The notes: generated by a model not told the origin, from the letters alone. A DNA stretch of 64,000 nucleotides from Leptospira ilyithenensis (GCF_004771005.1 NZ_RQHV01000001.1:13968-77967); one strand, 5' to 3'. Positions 28,164 through 38,395 are shown, numbered from the stretch's first letter. Numbers and translations are program-made.

Positions 28164-28372
28164 GAAGTCTGACGTCCCGGGCGCCATTTTTTTGCCAGAT
28201 CATCCAAGATCACAAAACGGGAATTTTTACCAATGACTACTTCATTCAGTTTCCTGTCCTGAAGTGCCCGATAAACAGACGTTCTACTGGTGCTCTTTTT
28301 TTCTGCGAAGTATTTGATCTCTAAAAGATTCTTACTCATTCGTTTGCAAGTTTGTATAATCGTATCAGTCAT
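28160..28372 (-). CDS. Small helix-turn-helix protein (excisionase/MerR-like)
   Basis: 70 residues from ATG 28372 (28408 also possible). The segment EIKYFAEKKSTSRTSVYRALQDRKLNEVVIGKNSRFVILD resembles the winged helix-turn-helix of small excisionase-like proteins: a turn at STSRTSVYRAL, then a beta wing. It could be a transcriptional regulator of the neighbouring aldose-epimerase gene, which lies just upstream in the same direction, or a mobile-element remnant. No integrase is nearby. Function inferred only from the fold pattern. Confidence 0.55.
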   Translation of the reverse strand: MTDTIIQTCKRMSKNLLEIKYFAEKKSTSRTSVYRALQDRKLNEVVIGKNSRFVILDDLAKKWRPGRQTS

Positions 28373-28420
28373 CGTTTGGCGAACCTTGACATTTAGACGA
28401 AAAATCACTACCTTACTTGG

Positions 28421-29335
28421 CTAAAAACTCTCCATTCTAATAAAAAATTCTATGGTTTTTTGTTCTTTTTTAGGTAAAACCACAGGGTTTGACTCGGAAA
28501 AATGCAAAAAATTTCCAGTGGAGGTCATAGGCTCGATCGCAATCGACTTTCTATCCCCGGGAATGTAAACTTGGTAAAAATTTCCCCCTCCTACTAAAAT
28601 TTTCTCTTTTCGGTTCATGGAAAAAAAACCGAAATAGGATGATTTTGGATCCTTATCCTTTGCCATAAAAAGCGAATCGTAATGTTTTCCCTCCAATTTT
28701 ACTTCTTCTTCCAAACGGATTTTTTCTTTGGAGATTTTTTCAGGAAGTAGATAATCGCCTAACTTCACTTCGTAAAAACCGGTCCCGAAAAGATACAGAT
28801 CGTCTATGTTTTCTTCATTTCCCCAACGAAAATAGGGATGAATTCCCAAAGCGAAAGAAAAATCTTCTTCCGAATGATTTTCAATCTGATAACGGATCTT
28901 TAGTTCATGATCCGTTAAAATATAGGTTTCCGTCAGATCAATGGATTCTAGAAAACAGTTTTTCCATTCCACGGGCAGTTCAAAACCGAAACTGACAATA
29001 CTTGACATATCCGAATGGGATTCCGAGAGAATCTTACGATTTAAGTTATGAAATAACCCGTGTAAGGAGACTCCGTTCCCGTCAGTCAACCAATGTATGC
29101 TGGGATAAAAAGGCGCTACTGCCCAAGGATTGGGTTTCAAACGATTGACCCAAGGAAACATGAGAAAAGATCCGGATGCAAAAAAAGGATCGGGTGATTT
29201 ATAGCCAGCAATGACGGAAAGCTGGGAAAAATCCACGGGAGAAGAAAGTATAAGGTTGATCCATTGCCCTCCGGAGTCGGGTAAAATGTCGAAATAAGCC
29301 TTTTTTGTTTTTAGTCGGTACAAATGAGACCTCAA
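28421..29335 (-). CDS. Aldose 1-epimerase family protein
   Basis: 304 residues. Signature regions of galactose mutarotase-like enzymes: FLMFPWVNRLKPN, SLHGLFHNLNRK, ALGIHPYFRW and EPMTSTGNFLH. The histidines in LHGL and GIHPYF match those at the catalytic site of the family, and the final Glu region is present. It interconverts alpha and beta anomers of a hexose or hexose derivative. The TTG at 29335 is taken as start; other TTG codons follow within 15 nt, so the exact start is uncertain. Confidence 0.85.
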   Translation of the reverse strand: MRSHLYRLKTKKAYFDILPDSGGQWINLILSSPVDFSQLSVIAGYKSPDPFFASGSFLMFPWVNRLKPNPWAVAPFYPSIHWLTDGNGVSLHGLFHNLNRKILSESHSDMSSIVSFGFELPVEWKNCFLESIDLTETYILTDHELKIRYQIENHSEEDFSFALGIHPYFRWGNEENIDDLYLFGTGFYEVKLGDYLLPEKISKEKIRLEEEVKLEGKHYDSLFMAKDKDPKSSYFGFFSMNRKEKILVGGGNFYQVYIPGDRKSIAIEPMTSTGNFLHFSESNPVVLPKKEQKTIEFFIRMESF

Positions 29336-29375
29336 AAATGATTGAATCCAATCTTTCCGATCTTACAAAGGTTCT

Positions 29376-30368
29376 ATGTCCTTAAGGAAGCATTTTTTTA
29401 GTGTCCTCACAATTGTTTTTTCCCTTACATTCCTTCAATCCTGCATCATTGGCCTTCCCTCTTTGGCAGGAACAAAAGCAGATTTCGAAGAAAAACTGAT
29501 CTCCGGTTCCGACAAAGATAAGATTCTAATTATTCCTGTTGAGGGAGTGATCAGTGATGAAAGCAGAGAGTCTTCTCTCTTCGGAAGCGGAACGGAGTCT
29601 ATGGTCGCAAGGATCAAAGAATCCCTTAAATTCGCAGAAAAGGATCCGAATATCCAGGGAGTGATTCTTAAGATCAACTCCCCCGGCGGAACCGTCACTG
29701 CAAGTGATATCATCTACCAGGAAATTCAAAAATTCAGAATCAAAAAAGGGATTCCTGTTTTTTCCGCCTTTATGGATACCGCTGCAAGCGGAGCCTATTA
29801 TATTGCAATGAGTACGGATTCCATCGGTGCCCATCCAACAACTGTTACAGGGTCGATCGGAGTGATCATGCAGGGAATCAATGTCAAAGAAGGATTGGAT
29901 AAGATCGGAGTGAAAGATCAATCCATTACTTCCGGAAGCAACAAAGCAATGGGCTCTCCCCTAATCGAACAATCTCCCGAACAGAAAAAAATCCTACAAT
30001 CCATTGTAGACGGTTTGTATGATCGTTTTTTTCAAATTGTAAAAAAAGGAAGACCGAACGTTTCGGAAGCTAGGCTGAAAGAAATTTGTGACGGTAGGAT
30101 TTTTACGGCGGAACAGGCAAAGAAGGAAGGACTGGTAGATTTCATCGGTTACTTCGACGATTTTCAAATTCAATTGATGAAACATCCTAAATACGGCGGA
30201 CATAGAGACGGCAATCCTCGATTGATCATTTACCAACGCGGCCGGGGAAAAGTTGAGAATATTTACCAGACCATGGATTCTTCCGAAAAACAATTTCAAT
30301 TCGGAATTGTGGAAAAACTATTCAAACAAAATTCAAACGCAAAGTTCTTTTATCTTTGGGATCTATAG
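29376..30368 (+). CDS. sppA: Signal peptide peptidase SppA (short form), lipoprotein-like N-terminus
   Basis: 330 residues, peptidase family S49. Catalytic dyad Ser138 (DTAASGAYY) and Lys190 (SGSNKAMG); the 52-residue spacing equals that of Bacillus SppA. The N-terminus is a lipoprotein-type signal (MSLRKHFFSVLTIVFSLTFL, then QSC at residue 23) rather than a plain membrane anchor. The enzyme degrades leftover signal peptides or membrane fragments on the periplasmic side. AAAGG lies 5-8 nt before the ATG. The MBOAT gene follows after 12 bp. Confidence 0.93.
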   Translation: MSLRKHFFSVLTIVFSLTFLQSCIIGLPSLAGTKADFEEKLISGSDKDKILIIPVEGVISDESRESSLFGSGTESMVARIKESLKFAEKDPNIQGVILKINSPGGTVTASDIIYQEIQKFRIKKGIPVFSAFMDTAASGAYYIAMSTDSIGAHPTTVTGSIGVIMQGINVKEGLDKIGVKDQSITSGSNKAMGSPLIEQSPEQKKILQSIVDGLYDRFFQIVKKGRPNVSEARLKEICDGRIFTAEQAKKEGLVDFIGYFDDFQIQLMKHPKYGGHRDGNPRLIIYQRGRGKVENIYQTMDSSEKQFQFGIVEKLFKQNSNAKFFYLWDL

Positions 30369-30380
30369 GCCGCCAAATAA

Positions 30381-31808
30381 ATGTTATTCAATTCGATTCC
30401 CTATCTCATTCTATTTGCTTTAACCTATATTATTTACTGGAATATCCCTCAAAAAGGAAGAAAGACCTTATTACTCACTTCTTCCGTTATTTTTTACGGG
30501 TATTTCAGTTTTACTTTTTTGTTTCACTTTCTTGCGGTGATACTTGTCAACTACTGGTTTAGCGAAAGAATTTTCAAAAAGAAAGAAGAAGGAAAATCCG
30601 ACAAACTTCTACTAACGACGATTGTCGCTTTGAACGTAGCCAACCTTGCGTTCTTTAAGTATTTTTATTTTGTAACAGGAAGCGTTTATTCGATCACGGG
30701 TTGGACGCAAGCAAAAGCTTTTACTGAATCCTGGAGTATATTTTTACCTCTCGCCATCAGCTTCTACACATTCCAAGTGATTGCTTTGCAAGTGGACATT
30801 CATAGAGGGATCTTAAAAGATAAAATCAGTTTCCAAGATTACTTTTTGTTTATCTTGTTTTTCCCGCAACTGATCGCAGGTCCCATCATGCGATCTGACA
30901 ATTTCATTCCTCAAATCGACCATCCGGAGATCGATTCGGATAGAATGAAAAAAGGTCTTTTCCTTCTTATGGGAGGGCTTTTCAAAAAAGTAGTCATAGC
31001 GGAAAATATTGCTCCGATCATTGCACCGATCTATATGGATCCGGGTAAGTATGATAGTTTTTCCCTTTTATTTGCTAATCTTGGTTTTGCGATGCAGGTA
31101 TATTGCGATTTTTCCGGTTATACGGATATGGCGCGCGGATCTGCCAATTTACTCGGTTACGAAATTCCTGAAAACTTCAAGGGACCTTTTCTCGCACAAA
31201 GTTTCAGAGATCTTTGGAGCCGTTGGCATATTACACTTTCCTCCTGGCTCAGAGATTACCTCTATATCCCTCTCGGTGGCAGCCAAGGAACCGTATTTCG
31301 TTCCAACCTCAATATGTTCATCACTATGTGTCTCGGAGGGCTTTGGCACGGTGCCAACTGGGCGTTCGTAGCCTGGGGGGCTTATCTGGGAGCTTTTTTA
31401 TGGATAGAAAGGTCTCTGTATTTGGCCCGGGGCAAAAAGAAATTATTACCGGATAGTCTTCCTTTTGTAGGCCTTATCAGAACCATTTGCGTGTTTTTTA
31501 TATTTTCCTTTTCGGGAGTTTTCTTCCGGGCGGCAGCTCGTGGAGACGAATCCATGAATGTTGTTTACGAAGTTTTCAAAGGAATTTTGACTTTTAGAAA
31601 TGTGGGAGATACTTTGGACCGGGTCAACGAACTACCTATGTTTGTTGTGATCGGGCTATTTTTCAACTGGCTCCAATATTCGGATGTAGCCTATTCAAAA
31701 CTCAAACCTTACCAAAATTACCTACTCCCTGCATTTGCAGTTGTTATGCTGCTACTTATGGGAATTTTCGGAGACGGTGGACAAGATTTTATCTACTTTC
31801 AATTTTAG
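30381..31808 (+). CDS. MBOAT O-acyltransferase (AlgI-like)
   Basis: 475 residues with about ten membrane helices. The MBOAT core is clear: YCDFSGYTDMARGSANLLGY, NFKGPFLAQSFRDLWSRWHI and the catalytic His323 in LGGLWHGANWAF. Such proteins move an acyl group across the inner membrane for O-acetylation of exported glycans. In alginate-type systems they work with an SGNH-fold AlgJ/AlgX partner; no such gene is adjacent here. The next gene codes for a lipoprotein (23 bp gap). Substrate unknown; LPS or another envelope glycan is plausible. Confidence 0.92.
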   Translation: MLFNSIPYLILFALTYIIYWNIPQKGRKTLLLTSSVIFYGYFSFTFLFHFLAVILVNYWFSERIFKKKEEGKSDKLLLTTIVALNVANLAFFKYFYFVTGSVYSITGWTQAKAFTESWSIFLPLAISFYTFQVIALQVDIHRGILKDKISFQDYFLFILFFPQLIAGPIMRSDNFIPQIDHPEIDSDRMKKGLFLLMGGLFKKVVIAENIAPIIAPIYMDPGKYDSFSLLFANLGFAMQVYCDFSGYTDMARGSANLLGYEIPENFKGPFLAQSFRDLWSRWHITLSSWLRDYLYIPLGGSQGTVFRSNLNMFITMCLGGLWHGANWAFVAWGAYLGAFLWIERSLYLARGKKKLLPDSLPFVGLIRTICVFFIFSFSGVFFRAAARGDESMNVVYEVFKGILTFRNVGDTLDRVNELPMFVVIGLFFNWLQYSDVAYSKLKPYQNYLLPAFAVVMLLLMGIFGDGGQDFIYFQF

Positions 31809-31830
31809 TTTTTCAAAGGAGATCCCGGCT

Positions 31831-32511
31831 TTGTTATTTGTAAAAAAAACAATCAGGGATCTCTTCTTTCTTATAGGGGTTTTATTTTTCTCTTCTTTCT
31901 GCTATCCAAAGACAGAATGGATTCGAAACCTTCCTCCCGATGCGGCTTCCAACAAATCAGATCGGATAAAAAAAAATCCTATCCCTCTGGGAATCTATCT
32001 TCGTCCGAGTGAAAAAAAATCTCCGATGAAATCTCTTTCCCATCATTACGAATGGACCGAATCGATTTATATTTCCAAGGGAAACCAATTCACGAAAGAA
32101 TATCGTGAAAAAAACGAATCCCCCGACGAAACGAAATTCAAAATCATCTCAGGAAAAGGAAATTATAAACAGCAAGGTGTTTGGGTGTTATTCGAAACAA
32201 ATTCCATTCAAAAAATAGAATGTTCCCCGGAAAAAACAAAATGGAAAACGGAGGATTGGAAAAAAACAAATCTATGTTCTCATTCCCCTGATTCGGTTTC
32301 TTTTTCCCATTCTCTGCTCTATCATTATAAAACGGAAGATCAATCTCTAGCGCCGATGCAATACGAATCAGGATACACCGAATCCAGTTTCGGAATCGTT
32401 TGGGAATCCAAGGAACCTTACAAGGAAGATATTTTATTTAAAAAAGCGCGGGATAAGTTTACAAAAAAAGAATTCCAACCTCACGTCTATTACTACGGGA
32501 GGTTGGATTGA
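31831..32511 (+). CDS. Putative lipoprotein of unknown function
   Basis: 226 residues. Starts at TTG 31831, supported by AGGAG at 31817-31821, 9 nt upstream; no ATG fits. N-terminus LFVKKTIRDLFFLIGVLFFS then SFC gives a lipoprotein signal with Cys at residue 24. The mature protein is polar and beta-rich, with repeated Ser/Lys/Glu. It follows the MBOAT gene directly, so a role with that acyltransferase is possible but unproven. No SGNH catalytic motif (GDS or DxxH) was seen. Confidence 0.75.
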   Translation: MLFVKKTIRDLFFLIGVLFFSSFCYPKTEWIRNLPPDAASNKSDRIKKNPIPLGIYLRPSEKKSPMKSLSHHYEWTESIYISKGNQFTKEYREKNESPDETKFKIISGKGNYKQQGVWVLFETNSIQKIECSPEKTKWKTEDWKKTNLCSHSPDSVSFSHSLLYHYKTEDQSLAPMQYESGYTESSFGIVWESKEPYKEDILFKKARDKFTKKEFQPHVYYYGRLD

Positions 32512-32561
32512 TTCAGGAAAGAATCGAAGAGGGTAACCATCTCTAGAAAAGAATCATAACA

Positions 32562-33002
32562 TTATTTGAAAGCGAGTAACTCGCACGCTCTTCCGTAAGC
32601 AACATGATCGTTCGCCGCTTTTGTTGCATACTTGGAAACACCATGAGCTTTGAAAGCAAGACTTGCTTCTTTTGCGCGAAGGGATGCTTCACAGTAATTT
32701 CCTGCTTTGAAATCAGCACCGGAAGAAAGATAGAGAATCGAAGCAAAACTCTTGTGAGTTTTTAAACCGATTGCTTCGCGAATCTTCAAAGCACGTTTGT
32801 AATGGGAAGATGCCAATTCGTATTCTCCGAGGCTTTCTTCTTCGGAGGCAACTTTCACTAGCTCGTTGGAAATCTCAGTAAGAGTCTCTTTATCGTAAGT
32901 ATTCAAAAGAGAGTTCACTTCTTCGTCGTTTACAGTCATTTCGAATGCTGACAAAGACACCGTGAATCCTACTATAGTTGCCAAACTGATTGCTAGTTTC
33001 AT
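32562..33002 (-). CDS. Exported small protein with TPR-like helices
   Basis: 146 residues from ATG 33002, with GGGAG 8 nt upstream. Signal peptide MKLAISLATIVGFTVSLSAF (1-20). The mature part has helix pairs ASSHYKRALKIREAIG and ASLRAKEASLAFKAHG, in the style of TPR or Sel1-like repeats, and two cysteines (YCEAS, RACEL) that could form a periplasmic disulphide. Function unknown. Stands alone between two regions of opposite direction. Confidence 0.78.
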   Translation of the reverse strand: MKLAISLATIVGFTVSLSAFEMTVNDEEVNSLLNTYDKETLTEISNELVKVASEEESLGEYELASSHYKRALKIREAIGLKTHKSFASILYLSSGADFKAGNYCEASLRAKEASLAFKAHGVSKYATKAANDHVAYGRACELLAFK

Positions 33003-33203
33003 AACCAATCTCCCAAGGAACCGTTTCCTTTTCGTTCTGATTACTAAGTGCAATAACCGTACCAGAAAATGAGTGAGGTTATATCCGGTACGAGAAAGGG
33101 TCGAATCTTTTGCTACAATGCACGGAAATAAGGACGGGAGCTAGTTTGGCTGGGGGAAATAAGAAAAGTTAAAGAAATAGATTTTTGCTTATGGATTGTA
33201 CAA

Positions 33204-33230
33204 AAGCAAAAATCCGCCTATTTTCTAGGC
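33204..33230 (-). terminator. Likely intrinsic terminator of the PBP1A gene
   Basis: Read on the minus strand after the PBP1A stop: GCCTA-gaaaa-TAGGC hairpin (33216-33230) followed by a GGATTTTTG run. The U-rich run is itself one arm of a second inverted repeat (ATTTTTGCTT at 33181-33190 and AAGCAAAAAT at 33204-33213), so the region could end transcripts from both directions. Confidence 0.55.
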
Positions 33231-33243
33231 AGCCTGCGGTGAA

Positions 33244-35670
33244 TTAATGCGGTTGCCCGATTTCATCGTCACTGATTTCTAGTTCCCTTTGTAAAAAGTC
33301 ATTCAAGTCCATAGAGCGGAAATGATCTCTTTCCCCATCGCATTGTCTGGAGCCAGGAACCGATAAAGTTCTCCCGGCAACAGTGATCGGTTTTAGAAAC
33401 ATATTGGACACCAAAGGGCAGTTAGGACCGGGGGTAAGTCCGTTGAAGGAACAGGTGGCACCTTTGATTACATCGGCAGGAATCTCTTCCGGTCTGTCAG
33501 AAGAACCAAAACCAGGATAAGGACCTTCGTTGTACCATCGGGAATACATTTTCCCCCAAACAGGAGCGGCAACTCCGGCAGCTGTCGTACCCTTTCCCAA
33601 AGAAAGAGAAGATTTATCAAAGCCCATCCAAACTACGGAAGTGTATTTCGGATCGAAACCGCAATACCATACGTTGGTATAAGAAGAAGTCGATCCTGTT
33701 TTTCCACCGGAAATTCCTTTGTAATTCCCTTTGTCGGAAGCACGCAAGGCTTGAGTCGGTGTTCCGCCTGTCGCTACACCGATTAACATTTGTTTGATAA
33801 TATATGCCGTCGCCTCCGGGATGATTTGGATGGCGCCAGTTTTGGCTTCTTCTGCCAATTCTTCCTGAACCTGTTTTTCCCGGTTGTAAACTACGGTGCC
33901 GCTCTGATTCAAAACATAACGTATGCTAAACGGAATAACATCTTTTCCTTTATTGGCAAGTATGGAGTATCCCAATGCCATTTCGTAAGGAGTGAGTTCG
34001 GCCACTCCCAAAGCGAGAGCGGGTCCGGTAGGAAATCTGGTTTTATTGGCTTTGGTGACTTTGGAAGAAAAATCGATGACAGAATCCGTTCCGGTTCGCA
34101 TCAGCACTTGAACGGAAACAATATTCAAAGACAGGGAAAGTGCACGGGACAAAGGAACCATCCCCCTGAAATCACCGGAGATATCCTGGGGAGAATATCC
34201 TTCTCCTTCTTCTGTAATCGTCGTTAGGGGGGCATCCATAATTCCCGTTCCGGAACCTACCGCTCTGTTCTGAATGGCAGCAGCATATACGAAAGGCTTG
34301 AATGCGGAGCCGGTTTGTCTTCTTGCCTGCATCGCCCGATTGAACTGGTTTTTAGGAGTGAATCTGGATCCGCCCACCATCGTCTGGATGTATCCTGTTT
34401 GGTGGTCGATCGTGATGATGGCGCCTTCCACATGTAGATTGGAAGAAAACACAAGGGAGGAACGCATAAATTCCTTAACCGCAGAACTTTCGTTTTCCGA
34501 CGGAGTGAAATCGGTAAGTAGTTCCAATGCCGGTCCCATCTCTTTTTCCAGATGAAGCCGGAATATCTGTCTATCATCCAAATTGGTGATATAAGGAACA
34601 CCAACGGGAAAAATAGTACCCATCAGATTGTAAAGAGAAACCAATCCGCGATCCGCTCTTCCCGCATAACGAAAATTTGCTCCGAATGCATAGCGGTCCT
34701 GTTCGATGAGTGCCTTTCTAAGCTCTTCTTCGGCAATTTCCTGTTTACGAACATCCAAAGTGGTATAAACACGAAGGCCGCCAGTGTAAACAGCTTCATC
34801 CCCCAATTCCTTTTCCAAAATCTGTCTGGTCCATTCGGTGAAATGAGGAGCACGATTGAGCTTGGTCCCCCATGTGGAACGGGAAGGAGATTGTGTGATT
34901 ACTATAGGCCAATACCTTTCCCAGAATTCATTATGGATTTTCTCTACTTGGTCTTTAGGAATAAATCCGTTTTTTGCCATAAGCCTCAAAACCACCAAAT
35001 GGGAGTTTTTTGCATCCATAGGATTTTTGAACGGGGAATAGTGCACCGGTGCTTTGGGAAGTCTGGCGAGTAAGGCCGCTTCCGCAATATCCAAATCTCT
35101 TACGTCTTTTTGAAAGTATACATTTGCCGCGGAGGAAAGTCCCGTGGTTCCATGGCCTAGATAGATGAGATTAAAATAAATTTCTAATATTTCTTCTTTG
35201 GTATATTCCTGTTCGATCTGAAGAGTGAGAAGAGCTTCTAAAAACTTACGTGCAAATGTTTTTTTACGTTCCTGCAAAATGGTTTTGGCAAGCTGCTGGG
35301 TTAATGTGGAACCGCCCTGAACAATGCGTCCCGCGAGCAGATTTTTAACGGCTGCACGAACGATCGCGGAAAAATCAATTCCGAAGTGATTGAAAAAATT
35401 GTCGTCCTCGACGGATAAAAACGCCTGGATCACATGAGGAGGAATGTCCTGGAATTTTAATAATTCCTGTTTGTGCCGGTAAAGTTCCGCAAACAACACT
35501 CCGTTCGTATCATATAATTTTGTGGGAGTAGTAGGTTGGTAAGATGCGAGTTTTTGAAGTTCTTTGCCTTGGTTCACTTCGGAAAGTACATATCCGAAGA
35601 AAAGACCGCCAAATAATGCCGAAACGAAGAATGCAGTCAGAGTGTATTTTAAAGTTTTTTCACGATTCAT
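33244..35670 (-). CDS. Penicillin-binding protein 1A (bifunctional glycosyltransferase/transpeptidase)
   Basis: 808 residues. One N-terminal membrane anchor (about 10-30), a GT51 glycosyltransferase domain with catalytic Glu88 in [12 protein letters not shown] and the [11 protein letters not shown] motif, then a class A transpeptidase domain: SxxK Ser455-Lys458 (TGSAFKPF), SxN (SLSLNIVS) and KTGS at Lys657. It polymerises and cross-links peptidoglycan at the outer face of the inner membrane. All key residues are intact. The MBL-fold gene lies 22 bp upstream in the same direction. Confidence 0.97.
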   Translation of the reverse strand: MNREKTLKYTLTAFFVSALFGGLFFGYVLSEVNQGKELQKLASYQPTTPTKLYDTNGVLFAELYRHKQELLKFQDIPPHVIQAFLSVEDDNFFNHFGIDFSAIVRAAVKNLLAGRIVQGGSTLTQQLAKTILQERKKTFARKFLEALLTLQIEQEYTKEEILEIYFNLIYLGHGTTGLSSAANVYFQKDVRDLDIAEAALLARLPKAPVHYSPFKNPMDAKNSHLVVLRLMAKNGFIPKDQVEKIHNEFWERYWPIVITQSPSRSTWGTKLNRAPHFTEWTRQILEKELGDEAVYTGGLRVYTTLDVRKQEIAEEELRKALIEQDRYAFGANFRYAGRADRGLVSLYNLMGTIFPVGVPYITNLDDRQIFRLHLEKEMGPALELLTDFTPSENESSAVKEFMRSSLVFSSNLHVEGAIITIDHQTGYIQTMVGGSRFTPKNQFNRAMQARRQTGSAFKPFVYAAAIQNRAVGSGTGIMDAPLTTITEEGEGYSPQDISGDFRGMVPLSRALSLSLNIVSVQVLMRTGTDSVIDFSSKVTKANKTRFPTGPALALGVAELTPYEMALGYSILANKGKDVIPFSIRYVLNQSGTVVYNREKQVQEELAEEAKTGAIQIIPEATAYIIKQMLIGVATGGTPTQALRASDKGNYKGISGGKTGSTSSYTNVWYCGFDPKYTSVVWMGFDKSSLSLGKGTTAAGVAAPVWGKMYSRWYNEGPYPGFGSSDRPEEIPADVIKGATCSFNGLTPGPNCPLVSNMFLKPITVAGRTLSVPGSRQCDGERDHFRSMDLNDFLQRELEISDDEIGQPH

Positions 35671-35692
35671 ATATTTTTTAAAATCTTAAGTT

Positions 35693-36691
35693 CTATAGGT
35701 GGAAACGAAGTCCCTCTCTTGCCAAATGGATCTTGAGTTTCTTTTCTCCTAAAAATTTCTTATGCAACCTGGAAGCTTCATAAATTTCATAAATTTTTTC
35801 ATCAGAATAGGACGGTTCATGGTGAGTCAGGACTAAATTTTTCACATTCCATGCGGTGGCACAATTCACAGACATTGTATAGGAAGTATGACCCCAATCG
35901 AATTTGGAAAAGGATTCGTCCAAAGTGTATTGGGTGTCTAACACGAGCAAGTCGGCGTCCTTGAAAAAAGGAGCGTAGTCATGAATGATGGACATATCCT
36001 CTCCCGTAAATTCGGCATCGGTTGCGAATATAAATACCTTGCCGAGTGCATCCGTAAATTTATAAGCAAAAGATCCTCCGGGGTGTTTGAGAGGATGGAT
36101 TTCCACTTTGATTCCGCTCGGGAATTTCATTTCATCACCGGGTAAAAAATGATGAAACTCCTTTCGGGAACCGGTATCCGCAAAACGGACAGGGAAAAAT
36201 TCAGGCCTTTGCTGGCTCTCCAGTCTGGCTTCCAAATCCGCGTAAGGAGAATGAAATTTAAGATGAAATTCGGGAAAATAGATCGGTTTGAAAAAAGGAA
36301 GCCCTTGGATATGATCCCAATGGGTATGAGTGATGAATATATTTACATCTTTTTGGGCTTTTTTATTAAAATAGGTCTGAAGCAGATCGTCACCTACGTT
36401 ACGAACCCCGGTACCCATATCCAAAATATAGATTTCCCCTTTTGCATCGGTCACCGTAACGCAAGTAGTATCGCTTCCCGTAACAAACTTCAAATGGTAA
36501 GGTAACTTTTTCCAAAAGTCCTCCACTGAGTTGCGGGTTTGGGGCGGTTTACTGGCGTACAATTCTAGGATTTCTAGGATTTTTTTGCGATAATCCTGGT
36601 TGCGAAGGGGGGCCGCAATGGAGCCACGAACCCCGAAGAGTTGAACGATCACTTCCTCGATTATAGGAAATCGACTTTCCTTGTCACTCAA
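35693..36691 (-). CDS. MBL-fold metallo-hydrolase
   Basis: 332 residues. Metal motif FITHTHWDHIQG (HxHxDH), later HPGGSFAYK, ATDAEFTG, and the C-terminal LTHHEPSYSD give a full dinuclear metallo-beta-lactamase-fold site. The N-terminal LFGVRGSIAAP and GSDTTCVTV resemble RNase Z/PhnP-like phosphodiesterases rather than beta-lactamases, so a cyclic or RNA phosphodiester substrate is plausible. The start TTG 36691 is unsure; a GTG at 36652 also fits. Divergent from the rhomboid gene by only 19 bp. Confidence 0.82.
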   Translation of the reverse strand: MSDKESRFPIIEEVIVQLFGVRGSIAAPLRNQDYRKKILEILELYASKPPQTRNSVEDFWKKLPYHLKFVTGSDTTCVTVTDAKGEIYILDMGTGVRNVGDDLLQTYFNKKAQKDVNIFITHTHWDHIQGLPFFKPIYFPEFHLKFHSPYADLEARLESQQRPEFFPVRFADTGSRKEFHHFLPGDEMKFPSGIKVEIHPLKHPGGSFAYKFTDALGKVFIFATDAEFTGEDMSIIHDYAPFFKDADLLVLDTQYTLDESFSKFDWGHTSYTMSVNCATAWNVKNLVLTHHEPSYSDEKIYEIYEASRLHKKFLGEKKLKIHLAREGLRFHL

Positions 36692-36710
36692 GATTTGCGA
36701 GTTTGAATTT

Positions 36711-37538
36711 ATGCCCCCTCGTTCTCCCTCAGGTTATGAGCTTCGGTTTGGACCCGAACTGACTTCTATCGTTCGTATCCTACTTATCGCAAACGGAACC
36801 ATATTCGTTCTACAGTTTTTGACCCAAATGTTGTTCAAAATGCACTTTTTAGAGGGATTGTTCGCACTTTCCCCGGCCGCTGTGATGGGAGGCTCCGTTT
36901 GGCAACTCATCACCTACTCGTTTTTGCACGTAGATTTTTTCCATTTGCTCTTCAATATGCTCGCCTTATGGATGTTTGGCTCGGAACTGGAGTCCACCTG
37001 GGGAGGAAAACCGTTTTTAAAATTTTACCTTTTTGCGTCAATTATGGGAGGAGTTGTGACTTTGATTGCCTCCATTTCAGGATTTCCTCAAGGAATCGTT
37101 ATGGGTGCAAGCGGCGGAATTTTCGGATTACTCGTAGCTTACGCCATCATGTGGCCTAACCGAGAAATTTTATTTATGATGATCTTTCCTTTGCGTGCCA
37201 AGTTTTTTGTGATGATCCTTATGTTAATGATCGTATTTGCCCAAGGCGGAAGGGCCGCCCATATGGCACATTTAGGCGGTGCAATCGCAGGTTTTATCCT
37301 GATGAAACTGTACACCGGCTGGAAGGACAATTCCTCCAAAGGAAGTTCCTGGTCTCTTTCTCGTTATTTGCAAAAAAGAAGATTCCAAAGATACCAGGAA
37401 GAAATGTACAACCGTGAAAATGCAAAAAAAAGAGTGGATGATCTTTTGGAAAAAATCTCACGGGAAGGAATGAATTCCTTGTCGAGAAGTGAGAAAAAAT
37501 TTCTAAATGATGCATCTCAAAAGTATTTCAACGAGTGA
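36711..37538 (+). CDS. Rhomboid family intramembrane serine protease
   Basis: 275 residues from ATG 36711. Six membrane helices in the first 200 residues. Catalytic dyad Ser134 (MGASGGIFG) and His187 (AHMAHLGG); the HVDFFHLLFNMLALW segment on helix 2 is the usual rhomboid signature. A polar, charged cytoplasmic tail of about 75 residues (KKRRFQRYQEEMYNRENAKK) follows. It cleaves membrane proteins within the bilayer. The GTG of the lipoate ligase gene overlaps its stop by 4 bp. Confidence 0.94.
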   Translation: MPPRSPSGYELRFGPELTSIVRILLIANGTIFVLQFLTQMLFKMHFLEGLFALSPAAVMGGSVWQLITYSFLHVDFFHLLFNMLALWMFGSELESTWGGKPFLKFYLFASIMGGVVTLIASISGFPQGIVMGASGGIFGLLVAYAIMWPNREILFMMIFPLRAKFFVMILMLMIVFAQGGRAAHMAHLGGAIAGFILMKLYTGWKDNSSKGSSWSLSRYLQKRRFQRYQEEMYNRENAKKRVDDLLEKISREGMNSLSRSEKKFLNDASQKYFNE

Positions 37539-38395
37539 GTTCGGATTTATTTTTCTTTCCTCCTACTTCCATACGCTCGCCTTACTATAACTTGGCGGTA
37601 GAAGAATCGATTGCATTGCATCTCGCCTCACTCGGGTTAGTTGGAGGGATCAGGCTTTGGGTCAATCCCAGATCCATCATTCTGGGACTTTCCGAAGATC
37701 CTAAAAAAAATATAAAGCCTTCCGTTTTGGAAAATTTTCTAAAGACGGATATTTCCGCACGAAAACCGAACCCAAATGCGGTTTATATTGCAAGACGTGC
37801 CTCGGGAGGCGGAACCGTCTATCATTCCCCAACGGGAAATATCAATTATAGCATCTACGTAAATCTGGACAAAAGAAAGGAGCTGTTTGCGGTCAGAGAC
37901 TCCTATGATATTTTACTAAGGATAGTAGCAAGGGCACTCGCAAAACAAGATATAGGTGCAAGTCCCAAAGGTAAATCCGATTTGGCAATGGAAGAATCCG
38001 GAATCTTACGCAAAATCTCAGGCAACGCACAATTTCGAAAAAAAAATTGTATCGTTCAACATGGGACACTGATTTTAAAAAAAGAATTGATCGGAGAAGT
38101 TTCGGATTTACTACTTCACCCTCCCGAAGAACCGGACTACAGAAAGGAAAGATCCCATTCCGATTTTTTAACTGCACTGCCCTCTTCTTTTTCCACACAA
38201 CAATTCCAAAAAGATCTGTTCCGAGAATTTGCAGATTATTTGGGAGTGAAAACAAACATGGAAAATCCCGATTTTTCCTTCTTCGGAAGAGGGTTTTCTA
38301 CTTTTCGGAAAGTAGTCCTGAAAGAATCTGAAATTATCCGTAGGCGAAAATACGAAAGTTTACCATTTATTTTAAACAGAGAAATTCCAACATGA
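37535..38395 (+). CDS. Lipoate-protein ligase A-type enzyme (BPL/LplA family)
   Basis: 286 residues from GTG 37535. Key stretches: [15 protein letters not shown], the [20 protein letters not shown] lipoyl-AMP loop, PKGKSDLA, and [20 protein letters not shown] with the adenylate-binding Lys. It attaches lipoate (or octanoate) to E2 domains of dehydrogenases and GcvH. Overlaps the rhomboid stop by 4 bp and glyA by 4 bp, so the three genes form one translationally linked run. The pairing with glyA fits one-carbon metabolism through the glycine cleavage system. Confidence 0.88.
   Translation: MSSDLFFFPPTSIRSPYYNLAVEESIALHLASLGLVGGIRLWVNPRSIILGLSEDPKKNIKPSVLENFLKTDISARKPNPNAVYIARRASGGGTVYHSPTGNINYSIYVNLDKRKELFAVRDSYDILLRIVARALAKQDIGASPKGKSDLAMEESGILRKISGNAQFRKKNCIVQHGTLILKKELIGEVSDLLLHPPEEPDYRKERSHSDFLTALPSSFSTQQFQKDLFREFADYLGVKTNMENPDFSFFGRGFSTFRKVVLKESEIIRRRKYESLPFILNREIPT

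Noticed and set aside
37535..38395. Biotin ligase (BirA) as alternative for the ligase gene
   Set aside because: No N-terminal helix-turn-helix or GRGRxGR-type motif; the [11 protein letters not shown] and SGNAQ motifs favour lipoate ligase.
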